A stretch of DNA of 64,000 bases from Psychroflexus torquis ATCC 700755 (GCF_000153485.2 NC_018721.1:1178001-1242000); one strand, 5' to 3'; shown: positions 45,039 to 55,442, counted from the first letter of the stretch. Numbers and translations: made by a program. Notes: generated by a model from the letters alone, not told the origin.

Positions 45039-45806
45039 TTAGTCAAGACCAAAACTTTTTAGGGTAAAGCCAAAAGTCAGAAACCTATCTTCTTGACTTT
45101 GATTTTCAATCACAATACTCTCGAAAGTATGGATATAATTTATTTTAAAATTCAGAAACTTCCAAAGGGGTAGTTCTAAAGCTAAATCTGCTTGCCATCT
45201 AAAATTATCACTTTGCTCCAAAGAAGGCTGGAAATAGAGTTCATGTTTTAAAATGACTTTCTTTTTAAATAAATTATATTTACCATTCACCCAAACGGTA
45301 CCCCGAAACGTGTTAATAGATTCACTTCCATCATAGTCTGAACGGTTAAAGTTAGTTTCCCCAAAAGCTGTCTGTTCGTATTCACTAGAAAGGGAAAGCT
45401 TTAGCCAGTGGCTTTTCTTGTTCACAATTTGATAGGTAACCCCTGCCCCTAGCAGAGAACGTAAATCAATTTCTCTTCGGAAATTGGTACTTATAAAACC
45501 TAATACTAAAGGATATAGTTTGCGGTCGGGATTTAGGTATAAAAAGTTTACACTTAAAATATCCTCATCAGCTTTTTCCTTTCCAAACTCTTGATACACA
45601 TATGAATTTTGAGTTTTGAAAACCAAATTTTTTAAAGGTTTAAAACTAAAATCTGATTTTGCTCTAAAAATGATGGTTTCTACATTTCCGCCCTGATAAA
45701 ATCCAGTTAATGAAAGGTTTGCTTTTATGCTAAGCGTATCACTTTCATTAATTTGAGCTGAAAGAAGCATAGGGAAAAACAAGAGGAAGTACAGAAACTT
45801 AGTCAT
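45039..45806 (-). CDS. DUF481 family outer-membrane beta-barrel-like protein
   Basis: Protein of 255 residues with a signal peptide ending MLLSAQ. Alternating strands with aromatic girdles (LSLTGFYQGGNVETIIFRAK, FKTQNSYVYQEFG, GFISTNFRREIDLRSLLGAG) and a final aromatic-rich strand match DUF481 proteins, predicted outer-membrane barrels often linked to salt stress. No partner gene is adjacent. Transcribed toward the array. Confidence 0.82.
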   Translation of the reverse strand: MTKFLYFLLFFPMLLSAQINESDTLSIKANLSLTGFYQGGNVETIIFRAKSDFSFKPLKNLVFKTQNSYVYQEFGKEKADEDILSVNFLYLNPDRKLYPLVLGFISTNFRREIDLRSLLGAGVTYQIVNKKSHWLKLSLSSEYEQTAFGETNFNRSDYDGSESINTFRGTVWVNGKYNLFKKKVILKHELYFQPSLEQSDNFRWQADLALELPLWKFLNFKINYIHTFESIVIENQSQEDRFLTFGFTLKSFGLD

Positions 45807-46041
45807 TCTAATTAAGGATAAGCCTATTTAAATTGAAGTACCAAAATAAATCATTTATTCTAAACAGAGAAATGTTCTTTGTAGATCATGCACTTAGAGG
45901 CAACTTACTTAGTTTTTGCCTTCATAAAGCTAAATTTTAAAAACTTAAAATTAAAATGCCACAATAGATTCACCTTAAAGTAAAGTGTGGAGTTTACTTT
46001 GGTTTTGTTGAGAAACACAAAACAAATCTAGGAGGAGAAAT

Positions 46042-46749
46042 TTATGATTTAACGAATACCATACAATGTTGCCACGGAAGATTTCCTTTATTTTTTTCTA
46101 ACGTAAAACCTGCAGCTTCAAATTCTTTAATCGCTTGCTTTTCACTCATTTTATGAACCTTTTTAATGGGGACACTGGGATCTTCGGCTCGATACTCGAT
46201 TAAATAAATTTTACCGTCTGCTCGCAAAGCACTTTTTATGGAAGCCAGCATTTCTATGGGGTAACTAAACTCATGGTAGACATCTACCATAAGTATTTTA
46301 TCAACCGAATTTTTAGCTAAGTTGACACTCTTTTCACTTCCTTTAACAAGCGCCACATTATCAATCTCGTTATCGGTAATACGTTCGTTCATTTCTACAA
46401 GCATTTCATCTTGAATATCTACCGCATAAACGAATACGTCTTTGGCTATTGAAGACATTTTAAACACATGATACCCAGATCCTGCTCCAATATCTGCAAT
46501 GATATCTCCTGAAGTGATATTCATATGTTGTAATAATTTCGCTGTGTTCTCTTCCCTTTCGCGTTCAGGACGATCTAGCCAGCTCATCCCTTGAAAACCC
46601 ATCACGTAGGCAATTTCTCTTCCCATATACCATTTACCTGTCCCATTGGGATCTCCTTCCTTATACGCATAGATGTCTACTGAACTTGGACTTTGAGCTA
46701 TTAAAGTAATTGAAAAGCAGAATACGAGTAAACCTATAATTTTTCTCAT
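46042..46749 (-). CDS. Exported class I SAM-dependent methyltransferase
   Basis: Protein of 235 residues. A signal peptide (FCFSITLIAQ) is followed by GKWYMGREIAYVMGFQGMSW and a Rossmann methyltransferase core with motif I DIIADIGAGSGYHVFKMSS (about residue 83) and VYAVDIQDEML. The combination of an export signal and a SAM fold is odd because SAM is cytoplasmic, but exported proteins of this type recur in Bacteroidota. Target unknown. Confidence 0.82.
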   Translation of the reverse strand: MRKIIGLLVFCFSITLIAQSPSSVDIYAYKEGDPNGTGKWYMGREIAYVMGFQGMSWLDRPEREREENTAKLLQHMNITSGDIIADIGAGSGYHVFKMSSIAKDVFVYAVDIQDEMLVEMNERITDNEIDNVALVKGSEKSVNLAKNSVDKILMVDVYHEFSYPIEMLASIKSALRADGKIYLIEYRAEDPSVPIKKVHKMSEKQAIKEFEAAGFTLEKNKGNLPWQHCMVFVKS

Positions 46750-46917
46750 AAGACAACTCTTTTTTTCATTTAACCTAAAATTAATATTTTTTATTAAGAA
46801 ATAAGAAAAGACTTAAATTTTTAAGAACTGTTTGAGATCTGTACTATGCATAAAGCAATAAACAGCCTATGCACTAAGGTTTTACTCGACTAGGCTTTAC
46901 ATAACAGCAGGATCTGA

Positions 46918-47080
46918 ACATAAAGTAATACACTACGGAAATCCAAAATGGCTAGGTCTTCTTCATTTAGACATCTTTATACCAGGTTTAAATATCGGCA
47001 TTGAGTATCAAGGAAATAGCATAAATAGCCTGTATAGTCTTTTGGAAGAATTGAAGCTTTCAAAAAAACCTTGGACGTGA
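46918..47080 (+). pseudogene. Fragment of a PD-(D/E)xK-like nuclease
   Basis: The frame encodes EHKVIHYGNPKWLGLLHLDI then FIPGLNIGIEYQGN, resembling the conserved core (WLGxQxLDxxxPxxxxxxEYxGxQH) of small phage- or Vsr-like nucleases. The following residues are frameshifted (FGRIEAFKKTLD is in another frame). No start or end. Relic. Confidence 0.55.
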
Positions 47081-47439
47081 TAAGCGAAAAAAAAAACTCA
47101 GCTCTGATAATAATTTGAAACTATTTTATGTTTTTTCAGAAACCGTCACCATAAAATTTATTACAAAAATAAAAGAAAATATAAAAGCTTTAAACACTAA
47201 ATAAGCATTTATGTGATTCTTTCGTCCTAGCATGATTACCACTTTATCTGTACCGTTTGTTCATCTCATTAATAGGTAAGAATCCCTTGGAAAAAGAACC
47301 TTTATGACCATTGACAAAAGACTAGGCTCTATAATTCAGTTAATTACGAGGATAAATCTTTAATTTTTTTAAAAAGGGAGGTGTTTATTTGTGGAATACA
47401 AGCTATATTTATATATATTAATTCTTAATAATCAATCTT

Positions 47440-50421
47440 ATGAAATATGTTAAGCAGTATGTTTTTATTCTAAGCCTTGCCCTTTTAAGTAGTTGTACAC
47501 AAAATTCAACAGAAGAAGGCTATCCCATTAAAACACAAGAAGACGCCAATGGCTTTAGCTATGAAATGGCAGAAAATGACCCTTCAGGATTAAGACTCTA
47601 CACCTTGGATAATGGTTTAAAAGTCTACCTTGGAAAGAATGAAGAAGATCCCAAAATTCAAACCTTAATAGCTGTAAGAGCTGGATCTACCTACGACCCC
47701 GCCGATAATACTGGACTTGCCCATTACCTAGAGCACATGGTCTTTAAAGGAACAGATGACATAGGCACTTCAGATTATAAAGCTGAATCTAAATTACTTG
47801 CAGAAATTTCAGATTTATACGAAGCACATAAAAAAGAACAAGATCCTGAGAAGAAAAAAATAATCTACAAGCAAATAGATTCTGTTTCTTATGAAGCTTC
47901 GAAATTAACCATAGCCAATGAATATGATAAAATGGTGAACTCTTTAGGTGCTGAGGGAACCAACGCTTTTACATCGAACGAGCAAACGGTTTATGTCAAC
48001 AAAATACCATCAAATGAGTTGGAAAAATGGTTAACCGTAGAAAGCGAGCGTTTTAGTAAATTGGTTTTACGCTTGTTTCACACCGAATTGGAAGCTGTTT
48101 ATGAAGAATTCAACAGAGGTCAAGATAGCGATGGCAGAAAGCAATACTTCGCTACCTTAGAAGGACTTTTTCCTACACATCCCTACGGAACTCAATCTAC
48201 CATTGGAATTTCTGAACACTTAAAAAATCCATCTATGGAAGCTATTAATGCTTATTTTGATAAGTATTATGTTCCTAACAATATGGCGGTAATTTTGGTA
48301 GGAGACTTAGATTTTGATGCTACCATCCAAAAAGTGAATGATGCTTTTGGAGATTATGAACGCAAAGAAGTAACGCATCCAACTTTTGAAAAATTAGCTC
48401 CACTTACAGCACCAGTAAAAAAAGAAGTCTATGGCCCTACATCGGAGTCTGTTTACTTAGCATTTAGAGCTGAAGGGAAAGGTTCTGAACAAGAGGTTTT
48501 ACTTACGCTTGTAGATTATATGCTAGCCAATTCTCAAGCTGGACTTATCGATTTAAATTTGAATCAGAAGCAAGTCGTACAAAACGCATCTTCTTATACC
48601 AATTTTGATAATGACTATGGATTCCATCTTCTTTATGGGAGCCCAAAAGAGAATCAAACCTTAGATGAAGTAAGCGATTTACTATTGGAGCAAATAGAAA
48701 AAATTAAAAAAGGAGAATTTGAAGATTGGTTGCTTGATGCGGTTGTCAACGATTTAAGATTATCACAAATCAGACAATACGAAAATGCTTCTTCTACAGC
48801 TTACTCTTATTTAGAGGCCTTTATTGGCTTTCAAAACTGGAATAGTAGATTGGAAATGCTAGACAGAATGAAAGGAATTAGCAAAGAAGATATTGTAAAA
48901 TTTGCCAACGAATTTTATGGAGACAATTATGTAGAGGTACATAAGTTAAAAGGAGAAGATACTTCTATAGTTAAAGTTGAAAACCCTGGCATCACTCCAA
49001 TAGAATTGAATAGAGATAAAGAGTCTGCCTTCTTGAAAACTTTCAATGACGTTGAATCTCCAAATTTAGAACCACAATATATAGACTATAAAACAGCGAT
49101 ATTGGAAACAAAAACCAAGAATAACATTGGAGTTTCCTATATTAAAAATCCAAACAATGATATTTTTAATTTGAATATCATTTTTGATATGGGTCAAGAT
49201 AATGACAGAATGGTGTCACTTGCTGCTGGTTATTTAGATTATTTGGGAACCGATAAATATACACCAGAAGAGCTAAAACAAGAATTTTATAAAATTGGAA
49301 TAAACTACAATGTATTTTCATCTAATGATAAAACTTACGTAGGTATTTCTGGCTTAAAAGAAAATCTTGATTCAGGTTTAGTCTTATTAGAGAACCTTTG
49401 GGACAATGCAAAGCCTAACCAAGAAGCTTACGACAAATATGTAGAAAGCATTCTGAAAGGAAGACAAGATGCAAAAACTCAAAAAGGTTTTATATTTAGA
49501 AATGGAATGATGAACTATGCCCAATATGGTGAAAATTCTAGACTGCGAAACATCTATTCTGAAGCAGAACTAAAAGCATTTGATCCTGCCGAATTGGTAG
49601 ATAAAATGAAAGATTTGCGGGCGTACAAACAACGCGTATTTTATTATGGAAACGATGTGGATGCTGCTGTTGCATCTTTAGATGCACACCATATAGTACC
49701 TGAGACTTTGTTGGATTATCCTGAGGAAATGGAGTACCAAAACCTAGATACAGGAGGTAATGTTTATTTTGTAGACTATGATATGGTCCAAAGTGAAATC
49801 ATGCTCATTTCTAAAGGAGATACTTTTAATGAAGAAAAAATGGCGGCTTCTAGATTATTCAATACCTACTTTGGAAGTGGTTTATCTTCTATTGTTTTTC
49901 AGGAGATAAGAGAATCTAAGTCTTTGGCTTATTCTGCTTATGCAGGCTATAGAATGGCATCTAAAGAAGGAGAGCCAGATTACACCATGGCGTATGTAGG
50001 CACACAAGCCAACAAGCTAGAACAAGCTGTAGATGCTATGATGGAATTGATGAACGACATGCCTGAAGCGGAAGAACAATTTAACCAAGCCAAAAAAGCT
50101 ACCTTAAAGCAAATTGCTGCTGAACGCATTACAAAGTCAGATATTTTCTGGACGTTTGAAGGCCTAAAGAAAAGAGGGATAACCAATGATTACCGAGAGG
50201 AAATGTACAAGACCATCGAAAAAATGACCTTTGATGACCTAAAAACATTCTTCGATGAAAACATTAAAGGTCAAGACTATAATGTAGCTGTGATAGGTAA
50301 CAGAAAGGATTTGGATTTTGATGCACTTGGTAAACTAGGTAGGGTTAAAGAATTGGATATTGACTATCTTTTTAACTACGAAAAGAAAGAAAAGGAGAGT
50401 ATTAAAGAGGTCAAGCTTTAA
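47440..50421 (+). CDS. M16 family zinc metallopeptidase, lipoprotein
   Basis: Large peptidase of 993 residues with a lipobox LSSCTQ (about 19). The inverted zinc motif HYLEHMVFKG (HxxEH) is at about residue 97, with the third ligand in EAVYEEFNRG, and the first half is a complete active M16 domain. The second half (about 540-990) is a degenerate M16 domain ending VIGNRKDLDFDALGKLGRVK. The two-domain arrangement is the pitrilysin type found in flavobacterial outer membranes. Ends at 50421, followed by a terminator. Confidence 0.93.
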   Translation: MKYVKQYVFILSLALLSSCTQNSTEEGYPIKTQEDANGFSYEMAENDPSGLRLYTLDNGLKVYLGKNEEDPKIQTLIAVRAGSTYDPADNTGLAHYLEHMVFKGTDDIGTSDYKAESKLLAEISDLYEAHKKEQDPEKKKIIYKQIDSVSYEASKLTIANEYDKMVNSLGAEGTNAFTSNEQTVYVNKIPSNELEKWLTVESERFSKLVLRLFHTELEAVYEEFNRGQDSDGRKQYFATLEGLFPTHPYGTQSTIGISEHLKNPSMEAINAYFDKYYVPNNMAVILVGDLDFDATIQKVNDAFGDYERKEVTHPTFEKLAPLTAPVKKEVYGPTSESVYLAFRAEGKGSEQEVLLTLVDYMLANSQAGLIDLNLNQKQVVQNASSYTNFDNDYGFHLLYGSPKENQTLDEVSDLLLEQIEKIKKGEFEDWLLDAVVNDLRLSQIRQYENASSTAYSYLEAFIGFQNWNSRLEMLDRMKGISKEDIVKFANEFYGDNYVEVHKLKGEDTSIVKVENPGITPIELNRDKESAFLKTFNDVESPNLEPQYIDYKTAILETKTKNNIGVSYIKNPNNDIFNLNIIFDMGQDNDRMVSLAAGYLDYLGTDKYTPEELKQEFYKIGINYNVFSSNDKTYVGISGLKENLDSGLVLLENLWDNAKPNQEAYDKYVESILKGRQDAKTQKGFIFRNGMMNYAQYGENSRLRNIYSEAELKAFDPAELVDKMKDLRAYKQRVFYYGNDVDAAVASLDAHHIVPETLLDYPEEMEYQNLDTGGNVYFVDYDMVQSEIMLISKGDTFNEEKMAASRLFNTYFGSGLSSIVFQEIRESKSLAYSAYAGYRMASKEGEPDYTMAYVGTQANKLEQAVDAMMELMNDMPEAEEQFNQAKKATLKQIAAERITKSDIFWTFEGLKKRGITNDYREEMYKTIEKMTFDDLKTFFDENIKGQDYNVAVIGNRKDLDFDALGKLGRVKELDIDYLFNYEKKEKESIKEVKL

Positions 50422-50437
50422 ATTAAGTCAAGCATAG

Positions 50438-50476
50438 AAAACCCCAGCATTTTAATTAAAATGCTGGGGTTTTTAT
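50438..50476 (+). terminator. Strong terminator after the M16 gene
   Basis: AAACCCCAGCATTTTAATTA followed by AAATGCTGGGGTTTTTATTT: a 14-bp stem with a T-rich tail. Confidence 0.9.
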
Positions 50477-50640
50477 TTAAATGAACATTGGTGTAAAGAC
50501 CTTAAATGAAGGTCTCTATCCGTCGAGGTTAGCTGGTTCGATTGTATATCGATACTCTATGTAAAGGAGTGAGATTATTTTTAAAAAATTAAATTTGTTT
50601 AGCCAAATAAAAAGCTTTTTTAGGAATCTAAAAAAAAGAA

Positions 50641-51003
50641 ATGATAAAAGCCATCAACATAAAGGACAAACTGGAGTTAATCGATGAACTCTGGACCCCA
50701 AAAGTCATTGCAGAATTAAATGGGCAGCAAGTGAAGCTTGCTAAAATCCAGGGGGAGTTTGTATGGCACGACCATAAAGAGGAGGATGAGCTCTTCTATG
50801 TCCTTAAAGGAAAATTGGTAATGGAGTTTCGAGATAGAAAAGTAGACGTAAACGAAGGCGAGCTTATAGTGGTTCCAAAAGGAGAAGAGCATAGGCCTGT
50901 TACCAAAGAGGAAGTATGGATTCTTCTATTTGAGCCTAAAACCACAAAACATACTGGCGAGGTAAAGTCAGACTTGACCGTCGATACCCCAGAAGAGATA
51001 TAG
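50641..51003 (+). CDS. Cupin domain protein
   Basis: Single cupin barrel of 120 residues. Metal-site residues fit the motif HxHxxxxE: VWHDHKEEDELFYVLKGKL (about 41-60), and the second half has GEEHRPVTKEE. Probably a small metal-binding or isomerase-type protein; substrate unknown. Stands alone. Confidence 0.85.
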   Translation: MIKAINIKDKLELIDELWTPKVIAELNGQQVKLAKIQGEFVWHDHKEEDELFYVLKGKLVMEFRDRKVDVNEGELIVVPKGEEHRPVTKEEVWILLFEPKTTKHTGEVKSDLTVDTPEEI

Positions 51004-51083
51004 GCGAATGAAAAATAATCTTATAATTTTCTATTCCCTTGACAGAGTTTTTCATTTAGTATTCTTTTTTAATTATATTTAAT

Positions 51084-52654
51084 ACTCAAGTTTCGCACCC
51101 ATTATTCACAGGGTTTAATTGGAAAAAAATAGCATGAAAACCAAGGGAAACCCCTGGTTTTACTGTATCTTTAAGTAACTAAACACAAAGTACAAAACAT
51201 GCTACAACACGAATATATTGCAAAAGTTCAAGAAATAAAAGGGAAGTTTAATAAGGTTTGGTTTAATTCAGACTATTTACGGGCACATCTAAATATTTTA
51301 GGCTTCAATAGAATAAAAAAACAATTCAGTTGGTGCAAAAAGGCGGGTTTTTCATTTGAGGATTTGATCGCTACACTCTTGATTTTGCCCCTTATTGGAA
51401 TTAATTCTATTTATGGACTTACAACTGACAAAGATCCAGAACTTAATAAATGTGGAAAAGATTCATACTATCGAATCTTGGCAAATCAAAAAATTAATTG
51501 GAGAGCTTTTTTGGCCCAGTTTGTAAAGCAATATCTATTGAAAGATGAACTCTTCACCCCCTCAGCAGACCCTACAAGATGCTTGATCTTTGATGATACT
51601 GATCTTTCAAAAACAGGAAAGACTATTGAAGGAGTCTCAAAGATCTACAACCATGTGTCAAAGACCTACTATTTAGGTTTCAAGCTACTTGTGGCTGGGT
51701 ATTGGAATGGAAGTGTTTTTATCCCCATTGATTTTAGTCTGCACCGTGAGAGCAAAACATCAAGATTAAAATATGGTCTAACCGCAAAGCAGCGTAACGC
51801 CCAAAAGAGACACCAAGATGTAGTAAAACAGTTGCGGCAAAGAGGTATAGGGAACTCAATAAAAGAAACAGACGTAGTAGTGCAAATGTTTTCCAGGGTT
51901 GTAAAGCGTAAAATTCCTGTAGACTATATTTTAATAGATACCTGGTTTACAAGTGTGGGATTACTTAAAAAGTTACGAAGTATTTGCAGTTCGACCCATA
52001 TTATTGGGATGTATAAATACAATAGTAAAATTGAAGTCAGATCAAAGGTCAAAACTTTAGCACAACTTAAAAAACAGAAAGCAAAGCCCAAGCGCTGTCG
52101 TAAATTCAATTACTACTACCATCATTACATAGCTGAAATTGATGGGCTCAAGGTTGCTCTCTTTATTTCGAAGCGTGGGAAGAACGGCAAATGGCACACC
52201 TTAATAACCACTGATACATCACTCAAATTTGTAAAAGCAATTGAAGTATATAGTATTCGATGGTCAATTGAAGTCTTTTTTAAAGAAGCCAAGCAGCTCT
52301 TTGGTCTTGGAAAGTGTCAGTCTACCAATTTTGATGTCCAGATTGCACAAATAACAATTGCAATGACCCAATATCTGCTCACAAGTATTCGGTACAGAAT
52401 GGAGGCTTATGAAACCATAGGCGGATTATTTAAAGATTTAAAACAGGATTATATTGAAAATAAGCTGAATATCAGAATATTGGCAGTTGTCAACTTAATT
52501 TTAACCAATTTGGAAAAACTAGTAGAATCAATTGATATTGAACTTATTACATCCAAAATAATAGAGGATATTGAGAGTTATGGGTTTCTAACAAATACCC
52601 ATAGCTTTAATCATCAAGGTGTTAAGTGAAATTGATTAGGTGCGAAACTTGAGT
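51084..52654 (+). mobile_element. Complete IS4-type insertion sequence
   Basis: Terminal inverted repeats of 16 bp, ACTCAAGTTTCGCACC (51084-51099) and its exact complement at 52639-52654, flanked by TTAAT on both sides (51079-51083 and 52655-52659), a 5-bp target duplication. Length 1571 bp with one transposase gene. The exact repeats suggest recent insertion. Confidence 0.93.
51199..52629 (+). CDS. IS4-family DDE transposase
   Basis: Transposase of 476 residues. Catalytic Asp residues in LIFDDTDLSKTG (about 137) and ILIDTWFTS (about 250); the glutamate region contains YSIRWSIEVFFKEAK, matching the IS4 YREK pattern Y-x2-R-x3-E-x6-K exactly. No frameshift or stop, so the element is potentially active. 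Confidence 0.92.
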   Translation: MLQHEYIAKVQEIKGKFNKVWFNSDYLRAHLNILGFNRIKKQFSWCKKAGFSFEDLIATLLILPLIGINSIYGLTTDKDPELNKCGKDSYYRILANQKINWRAFLAQFVKQYLLKDELFTPSADPTRCLIFDDTDLSKTGKTIEGVSKIYNHVSKTYYLGFKLLVAGYWNGSVFIPIDFSLHRESKTSRLKYGLTAKQRNAQKRHQDVVKQLRQRGIGNSIKETDVVVQMFSRVVKRKIPVDYILIDTWFTSVGLLKKLRSICSSTHIIGMYKYNSKIEVRSKVKTLAQLKKQKAKPKRCRKFNYYYHHYIAEIDGLKVALFISKRGKNGKWHTLITTDTSLKFVKAIEVYSIRWSIEVFFKEAKQLFGLGKCQSTNFDVQIAQITIAMTQYLLTSIRYRMEAYETIGGLFKDLKQDYIENKLNIRILAVVNLILTNLEKLVESIDIELITSKIIEDIESYGFLTNTHSFNHQGVK

Positions 52655-52721
52655 TTAATACTTAAATATTCTGTTAAATTTATGCACTAATTGGAGTATT
52701 CTTAATTAAATAAAAAAAGAA

Positions 52722-53960
52722 ATGATAAGAAATTTTTTTAAATGGTCATTTAGGATCCTAGTAGGCTTACTACTGCTTGCAACATTATCCTATGGTGGAT
52801 TTCATCTATGGGAATATTCAACAGGTGGAAAGTATATAAAATATTTATCTGAAAATAGTGAAACCATACCTTTGGAATCAAATTTTACTTATGAGGCTTT
52901 AGGTAAAGATATCAAAAAAAAGCAGCTGATTTTGGTCGGTGAGATTCACGGATTTGATGCGCCTGCAAAATTTGACGTTGATTTTTTCAAATATCTACAT
53001 GAAAATCATAATGTTAATCACTATATAGCTGAAGTCGATTTTGTACAAGCAAGTCTACTCAACGATTTTCTTATAAGTGGTGATGAGAATATGCTTAAAC
53101 AGGTATTAAAAAAGTGGGTCGTTATTCAAGGTCGGAATAACAAAGACTATTTTAATAAATACGTTGAATTACAAAATTACTACGAACAACTTCCTGAAAA
53201 CGATAAATTTAAATTTATTGGAATAGATAGAATACAAGACGGTGATCTATTAAAAGTTTACCTAAAAAAACTCTATCCAAATAGTACCTCCAAAAAGAAG
53301 GATGATATAGAAGATAAATCTATTGGTGATTTAATTGAGGAACTCAACGATATATATAGTAAAGTCCCTGACACCTTGTTTATCCTTTCCCACATAAAAA
53401 CCAACGTATTATACATTGAAGACAAGATAAACAGAGAAGAGGTTATGTTCCAGAATTTTAGTAAAATACACAAGGCATATCATCTTGAAGAATCAAAATT
53501 GTATGGTTATTTTGGTTTGTATCACGTATTTCAATATGGAATAAATGGCAAACAACCCCTGGCATCTAAAATTAGGCAGTCAGGTTTATATCTTGATGAT
53601 GAAATATTGTCAATTAATATGATGATGAACGACAGCTATATGGTGATGCCAAGTAACCAGTTACCTGAATTCATGAGCGATGATGGACCCTATACTAAAA
53701 TGCCAATTTCCGCAGATAACATGCTCTTTATGTATATAGTTGGAATAAAGGATTTTAAAAGAATGACTCCAGAAAACCAAAAGTCCTTAATAAAAATGGA
53801 CGGTGAAGACACCCCATATGGTAATTCTATAAGGTTAAATAAAACGATACAATTCCTTCCAGTAACAGATCTATTCGAAATGACAGATAAAGGTAAGCCA
53901 TATGTTCAGTATACTGTTTTTATGAGAAACTCAGACTGGGCAGAACCCATGAAAGAATAA
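52722..53960 (+). CDS. Membrane-anchored EreA/ChaN-like protein
   Basis: Protein of 412 residues with one N-terminal hydrophobic helix (ILVGLLLLATLSYGGFHL). The body has LILVGEIHGFDAPAKFDV (about 68) and AEVDFVQASLLNDFL, the GExH-type motif of the erythromycin-esterase/ChaN/Tiki superfamily, followed by a Lys-rich linker and a C-terminal part with YGNSIRLNKTI. This suggests a metal-dependent hydrolase of the envelope, substrate unknown. The gene starts 67 bp after the IS element, so its promoter may be changed by the insertion. Confidence 0.7.
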   Translation: MIRNFFKWSFRILVGLLLLATLSYGGFHLWEYSTGGKYIKYLSENSETIPLESNFTYEALGKDIKKKQLILVGEIHGFDAPAKFDVDFFKYLHENHNVNHYIAEVDFVQASLLNDFLISGDENMLKQVLKKWVVIQGRNNKDYFNKYVELQNYYEQLPENDKFKFIGIDRIQDGDLLKVYLKKLYPNSTSKKKDDIEDKSIGDLIEELNDIYSKVPDTLFILSHIKTNVLYIEDKINREEVMFQNFSKIHKAYHLEESKLYGYFGLYHVFQYGINGKQPLASKIRQSGLYLDDEILSINMMMNDSYMVMPSNQLPEFMSDDGPYTKMPISADNMLFMYIVGIKDFKRMTPENQKSLIKMDGEDTPYGNSIRLNKTIQFLPVTDLFEMTDKGKPYVQYTVFMRNSDWAEPMKE

Positions 53961-54263
53961 GAATTTACGAGAACAGACAAGTGAGGTTAGATTTAAATAA
54001 ATCCAAATTAAATTTTTTCTCAAAAATCTGTAAAATTTCAACTTCTAGTTAGATAACTTTATTCCATTTATTGCTGAAATCAGTGCAAGTTTAATAGTTA
54101 AAAAATAAAGTCAACCTGTTTTGTATTTTATGAAGCATCACTGTTTCTGTCAAAATAATAAGTCTTTGAGTAATTGAATATTTATGTATATTTAATTATA
54201 ATTTTTTTGTTATTAAAATTTAATCAATGAGCTCCTGAAATTTACCAACTAAAAATAAACTGT
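53961..54263. other. Intergenic region, nothing recognised
   Basis: About 300 bp of AT-rich DNA between two plus-strand genes. No hairpin terminator, repeat or open frame stood out. Confidence 0.5.
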
Positions 54264-55055
54264 ATGGAAAACTACCCTTACTACCCATCCTCTGTAAAAA
54301 AAGAAATAACTTATCCCGGAGACATAAAAAGAGGACGGCGTGGGCCGAAAGCAAAACGCGTTCAAGAGTGGCTTTCTTTTCATGATTTTAAAACCTCAAC
54401 AGATGGTGATTTTGGTCCGGCTACTGAACTTTGTGTAAGAGATTTTCAAAAGGAGAATAAGATTAATGAAACTGGAATCGTAAACCAAATAACTTGGGAG
54501 GCGTTGGTTAAACCTATGACAGATGTTTTAACAGATTTGCATCCAATAGAAGGCACCACTGCTCCACAAAATGTCTTGAATTTTGCAAAACAACATCTTA
54601 AAGCACATCCAGTGGAAATAGGTGGGCAAAATAGTGGTCCTTGGGTTAGGATGTATATGAATGGCAATGAGGGTAACCAATGGCCATGGTGTGCAGGTTT
54701 TGTTACGTTTGTTATGGAGCAAGCGTATGCAAGTCTTGGACGTAAAATGCCTATTAAGGGCTCCTTTTCGTGTGATAATCTTGCCAATCAGGCTATAAAA
54801 GAGGGCTTGTTTGTAAAAGGAACAGACATTATTAAGGAGAAGATCAAGTGGGAAGATATGCCTGAATGCTGGTTATTTTTGAACAGGAAAACTTCAACCG
54901 ACTGGACACATACTGGATTTGGCTTTTCAGGACATGGTGAGGTTTTTAGAACAATTGAAGGAAATACCAATGACGAAGGCAGTCGAGAAGGTTATGAAGT
55001 ATGCCAACGTACTAGAAATAATAAAAATCGAGATTACATTAGGTTACCTGATTAA
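54264..55055 (+). CDS. Peptidoglycan-binding domain plus CHAP-like peptidase
   Basis: Protein of 263 residues without a signal peptide. Residues 20-90 are a PG_binding_1 domain (GPKAKRVQEWLSFHDF ... DGDFGPATELCVRDFQKEN). Residues 105-260 look like a CHAP-type Cys/His peptidase: NQWPWCAGFVTFVMEQ (Cys), DWTHTGFGFSGHG (His) and TIEGNTND. Such proteins cut peptidoglycan and are found in phage lysins and in toxins delivered between cells. The missing signal peptide fits a phage- or injection-type effector. No immunity partner is evident. Confidence 0.82.
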   Translation: MENYPYYPSSVKKEITYPGDIKRGRRGPKAKRVQEWLSFHDFKTSTDGDFGPATELCVRDFQKENKINETGIVNQITWEALVKPMTDVLTDLHPIEGTTAPQNVLNFAKQHLKAHPVEIGGQNSGPWVRMYMNGNEGNQWPWCAGFVTFVMEQAYASLGRKMPIKGSFSCDNLANQAIKEGLFVKGTDIIKEKIKWEDMPECWLFLNRKTSTDWTHTGFGFSGHGEVFRTIEGNTNDEGSREGYEVCQRTRNNKNRDYIRLPD

Positions 55056-55280
55056 CCAGAACCTATCCAGTCAATTTATCAATTCTGAAGAGTAAAAATA
55101 GCCGTGTTAAGCCAAAGAGTTTAATTCCATATACCGATCAACTATGAGAACCTATGCTATTTCTAAAGCATTACTGTTTCTCTACCTTCTTAAAGGTGTC
55201 GATTATTGGTTGTACACTACTGATAGTGGTTTCTTCCACTACGAAAGAAGTAATCTCTTCATTAATGTCTCCAATGACTT

Positions 55281-55442
55281 ATACCAATTTAGACCTATAA
55301 TGTCGCAATAAATCGTTTCTTTTTCACCTGCTTTTCATCAAAAATAATTACCGTAGCTAAGGCTATGCTAGTTATTTTTGATTTCAATCAATCAAAAAAT
55401 AATTCAATTTATTCATACGGCATTATAAATATAATTTGGTAT
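55281..55442 (-). repeat. MITE-like element, copy 5
   Basis: Reverse orientation, 162 bp, nearly identical to copy 2. Flanked by TTA on both sides (TTA|TACC ... GGTA|TTA), the second clear target duplication. Confidence 0.88.
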
